In this document: positions 61,629 to 64,000 of the stretch, in pieces | Layout: every line of letters begins with the position of its first letter | How positions within the stretch are numbered: position 1 is the first letter of the stretch | NCBI RefSeq assembly: GCF_042242105.1 | Contig: NC_092029.1 | Location: 15,300,885-15,364,884, forward strand | Source: Pempheris klunzingeri | Lineage: Eukaryota; Chordata; Actinopteri; Acropomatiformes; Pempheridae | DNA: 64,000 bases | Reading direction: 5' to 3' | Notes under the pieces: model-generated | Told to the model about the DNA's origin: nothing | The model's input: only the letters and a program-made list of their open reading frames with translations | Database searches by the model: none | Position numbers and translations under genes: made by a program

Positions 61629-63274
61629 CAGCAGCAGCAGCAGCAGCAGCAGTTCTTGCAGACTGAATTACTTCACTGTCATTAAGGAATGCTGTCTCTC
61701 AGTTGAGTGGCGTGCATCAGAGTCTGACTGGATTGCAGGCAGTCGGCTGTCATGAGGAGTAATGTTGAAGTCGGTTCAAAAGCAGAGAAAAGGTGGCACA
61801 GCAGCACAAAAAGCCACACCTCTATTGCCTCAGATTTAATTAAAAGATGATTGCAGATGCATTTCGGCCGTAGGCCTTCCTTGTTGTCTTAAAATCTGCT
61901 TAGATCAAACACTTGAGTGTAGATATGAAAAGTCGAAAGTCTACATGCGGCCATAGTCTGTGTTGGGAAGGTTTCTCCCATCCTGCTGGTTTATAGAAAG
62001 GGTTATGGGAGTCGGAGGAATCGGATTTCTGTCTCTGCTGGAACTCTGTGCACTGCAATATGTTCGAATATATCATGTTGTGGAGACGGTGTGTTCAAAT
62101 ATCTTGTTTCAGTTCGAAATCCAAAAAGATGGTCAATGCATCATCACACTGTGACATAGAAACACACTCAGACGCATTTGAGAAGCTTTTGCAAGAGGAT
62201 GGTTGTTGGTTTTGCTCGAAAAAATGACAAATAGTGAAGTCTTTATCACAGCATTGCTTTTAAAGGAGACATAATGTGCTCGTTTTCAGGTATACTTCTT
62301 TCTTGCTCCCCTTCTTAAGTAAGAAATCTCAACTGTGTGTTATCACAGACGTTTAGTGAAAGATGGAGCAAGAGAAAAAGAAAGAGGGTGGTCTTTTGTC
62401 ATAGTTTGAGGGTCTCCAGACGCACTGGGGGGACACATTTAATTTGAAAAGACATTAAAAATAATATGTCCTCTTTGAGGTAGATGAATGAGGTTAAGCT
62501 GCAGCCTAATGCATCATGTAATTCCCTCTAGGTCGAAAGGTGAGGAAGGAGATTCATACGATCATGATGGGAGTTTCCATTCTCTATGCAGCCATTCATA
62601 CACAAAACGTATGCGCTAATGATACTTGGGCTGACATATTATCACACCACATCTGTTTCTGTTCTAACTAGCATATATTATCATATTATGCCACTTAGCA
62701 AGACTCATCTGGGCAGAATGAAGGGGAAAAGGTCATGGCAAAATAGAAATGAGTGAGATTAGGGAATGAGGAGGCTGAGCAGGACTCATTCTTAGTTGAA
62801 AAAGGAGTGCTACAGATGTCATCAAAGGTACGACTTGATGCATAAACATGAGTGCTTTAACTCCCCTCTCTCCTCACCCACTCACTCCCTTCACCCCTAC
62901 AGAGTAACAGGGTTTATTAGGTGGATCCATGAAATGATTAAAGTGAGAGTGGTTTCAAAAGCAGGGAGGTCGAAAGGAAAGCTGGATTAATAATATTTCT
63001 ACCTGTTGTCTCTGCCCAAGCTGATTCAGAAGTATGTTGAAGTATCGCCAGTATTTACAGTGGGGTTTTTTTTTCTTGTATGTGTAGGAGGATGTGAGTG
63101 TCTCCTTTAATTTAATTCAATTCAAGTTCAACCTTCTTTTTTTTTTTTTTTCTCTCCTCCCCAGGGTGCAGTGTTCCTTGAAGGCATCACAGTGAAAGGC
63201 GTCACACAGGTCACAACACAACCTAAACTAGGAGAAATCCAAAGAAAGTGTCAGGAGATGGCCGAGTGGGACAA
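52529..63274 (+). CDS. rngtt: mRNA capping enzyme (RNA triphosphatase-guanylyltransferase), 5' part
   Basis: Bifunctional nuclear enzyme that removes the 5' gamma-phosphate of nascent RNA polymerase II transcripts and then adds GMP. Exons in the window: 52529-52592, 53801-53910, 54000-54103, 54193-54281, 59455-59530, 60725-60977 and 63165-63274, with matching phases (1, 0, 2, 1, 2, 0, 2), encoding 268 codons plus two bases. The start [22 protein letters not shown] matches human RNGTT closely. The triphosphatase domain spans residues 1-215, with the cysteine-phosphatase loop [10 protein letters not shown], catalytic Cys126 and Arg132. An acidic linker ([12 protein letters not shown]) and a basic KRKKEKLKL follow, then [24 protein letters not shown], the start of the guanylyltransferase half. 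The KxDG nucleotidyl-lysine motif lies outside the window, so the gene is partial here. Confidence 0.97.
55131..56741 (+). mobile_element. Tc1-like DNA transposon with about 245-bp inverted repeats
   Basis: The 1611-bp element begins CAGTGGAGATCGAAAGTTTG and ends in its reverse complement, flanked by TA duplications (55129-55130 and 56742-56743). The inverted repeats extend about 245 bp (to about 55376 and from about 56496) with few mismatches. Each contains the motif agtttgggcaccc or a variant twice, an IR/DR arrangement typical of Tc1 elements with long termini. Near-identity of the termini suggests a fairly recent insertion. It lies in rngtt intron 4 in sense orientation. Confidence 0.93.
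55394..56522 (+). pseudogene. Inactivated Tc1 transposase
   Basis: Reads a Tc1-type transposase: helix-turn-helix region ([21 protein letters not shown]), [10 protein letters not shown], then the DDE domain with [20 protein letters not shown] and [10 protein letters not shown] (34 residues between the second D and the E). Two lesions break it: a TAG at 55637-55639, where a lysine codon is expected (KKW-stop-SSGTV), and a +1 frameshift at about 55829-55832 before [12 protein letters not shown]. The C-terminus LAKGGSTRY runs into the right inverted repeat. The three catalytic residues remain, but no full-length protein can be made. Confidence 0.9.
59531..60724 (+). other. rngtt intron 5
   Basis: 1.2 kb, with a poly-C run near 59631-59642. 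Nothing else recognised. Confidence 0.75.
60978..63164 (+). other. rngtt intron 6
   Basis: 2.2 kb. Contains a poly-G run (61357-61366), a (GA)n(GCA)n compound microsatellite (61597-61652) and a poly-T run just before the next acceptor. No exon seen. Confidence 0.75.
61597..61652. repeat. (GA)n(GCA)n compound microsatellite
   Basis: About 30 bases of GA followed by about eight GCA units. The trinucleotide part is of the CAG/CTG class, which is prone to hairpin-driven length change. Confidence 0.95.
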
Positions 63275-63396
63275 GTAAGATCCTCCCTTTACCCCTGTGG
63301 GAAACCGTGTGTGTCTGCGTACACATGCGTGGGTGTACTGTACTGTGTTTGGAGTGACTCATTTGCCGTAAATCACCTTTTTTTTTTTTTTTTTAG

Positions 63397-63499
63397 ATCT
63401 CGACACTGTCAGACAGGCGTCAGAGTCAAGAATAGATTTTCTTTTTCCCAGAGAAATATGCAGCTGCAGATCTACGACTGTGTGTTGTTACAGCCGTAG
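63397..63499 (+). CDS. Candidate alternative last exon of rngtt
   Basis: A long T tract and TTTTAG acceptor precede 103 bases that continue the rngtt frame (AA + A = Lys) as KSRHCQTGVRVKNRF... to TAG at 63497-63499. AATAAA follows at 63577-63582 and 63593-63598. Splicing 63274 to 63397 would give a 302-residue protein with the full triphosphatase domain and no guanylyltransferase. The added peptide is not recognisably conserved, so chance is possible. Confidence 0.35.
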
Positions 63500-64000
63500 G
63501 AACAATTCATGCTGCCGTCTCCTCCACCTGCTGTTTCTAAACCAATACTCATCTTTAGATGTTCTATAAAATGTTCAATAAATAGATAAATGAATAAAAT
63601 ACAATGTTGATTTTACCTGTTTTCCCAAAACGGAACACCGGAATCAACCTAAAAACTAACCATTTGCATGCAAACATCCACCAACCAGTTAATATTTGAA
63701 ATTATTTTAATTTGGCAGCATTATGTTTTATTCGTTGTTTCTCAATCTCTTAGAAGGAAGGAAACGATTGTATTTACATACATCATTACAGTACAGGAGT
63801 GTATTTATGGAGTGTATATTTGGATAGACAGTGTATCTTTTACCATGTAAGAGGCTCTAATAGTAGGTTATATTAAAGACGATATAGGAAGGAGACACTC
63901 CACTTAAGAGTCATTTCTTCTATCTGTCTCGAGGGCTTGGCCACTACCCCGCCCCTTTAAAAGACTAGCGGCAGGTCCTGAGTCTTCTCAGTCCAATGAG
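63500..64000. other. Window end, rngtt intron 7
   Basis: AT-rich. Two AATAAA sites at 63577-63598 are relevant only if the alternative last exon is real. The next canonical rngtt exon is beyond the window. Confidence 0.6.

Noticed and set aside
63988..64000. Acceptor-like ttctcag at the window end as the next rngtt exon
   Set aside because: The few following bases do not match the expected continuation of the guanylyltransferase half, and there is too little sequence to judge.

Overview
The window looks like nuclear DNA from a ray-finned fish, probably a spiny-rayed teleost. It has long AT-rich introns with GT-AG junctions, many CA/GT and TC microsatellites, interspersed repeats I recognise from teleost genomes (the 'gttagcttagcataa' family, the 'acttaagtaaaag' family, the 'caccaaagtcattagg / tttcagtctggaccaaagtgg' family), a Tc1-like transposon and a LINE tail. 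The four genes I recognise are vertebrate single-locus genes. I see no bacterial features, CRISPR array, rRNA or complete tRNA.

Layout from left to right. 1-6.8 kb is non-coding with repeats. 6.9-7.95 kb holds an unidentified 351-codon ORF on +, whose middle looks frame-shifted and which could be a 5' exon of the next gene or an independent retrocopy. About 10.86-33.98 kb is begain (+), a postsynaptic coiled-coil scaffold protein, with a small first coding exon, a 13-kb intron, four short coiled-coil exons and one large terminal exon. 36.2-38.5 kb is rdh14 (-), a two-exon retinol dehydrogenase, tail-to-tail with begain. 39.7-50.5 kb is a 16-exon class I cytokine receptor of the gp130/IL-12R-beta-2 type (+), with one Ig and five fibronectin-III domains, WSDWS, one membrane segment and a short tail with a YRSQ motif. 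50.6-51.2 kb is an antisense LINE fragment. 52.5 kb to the end is the 5' half of rngtt (+), the mRNA capping enzyme: the whole triphosphatase domain and the start of the linker. Its guanylyltransferase half lies beyond the window. A 1.6-kb Tc1 element with long inverted repeats and a broken transposase sits in rngtt intron 4.

The genes do not form one pathway: a synaptic scaffold, a retinal reductase, an immune receptor and a capping enzyme. All exon chains were assembled by hand from splice consensus and reading phase, and each closes in frame. The most useful leads are the unidentified ORF with two compensating frameshifts, two phase-compatible alternative first exons of begain, a GT microsatellite replacing the polypyrimidine tract of a begain splice acceptor, a possible alternative last exon of rngtt that would give a phosphatase-only capping protein, and alternative 3' processing of the receptor tail.
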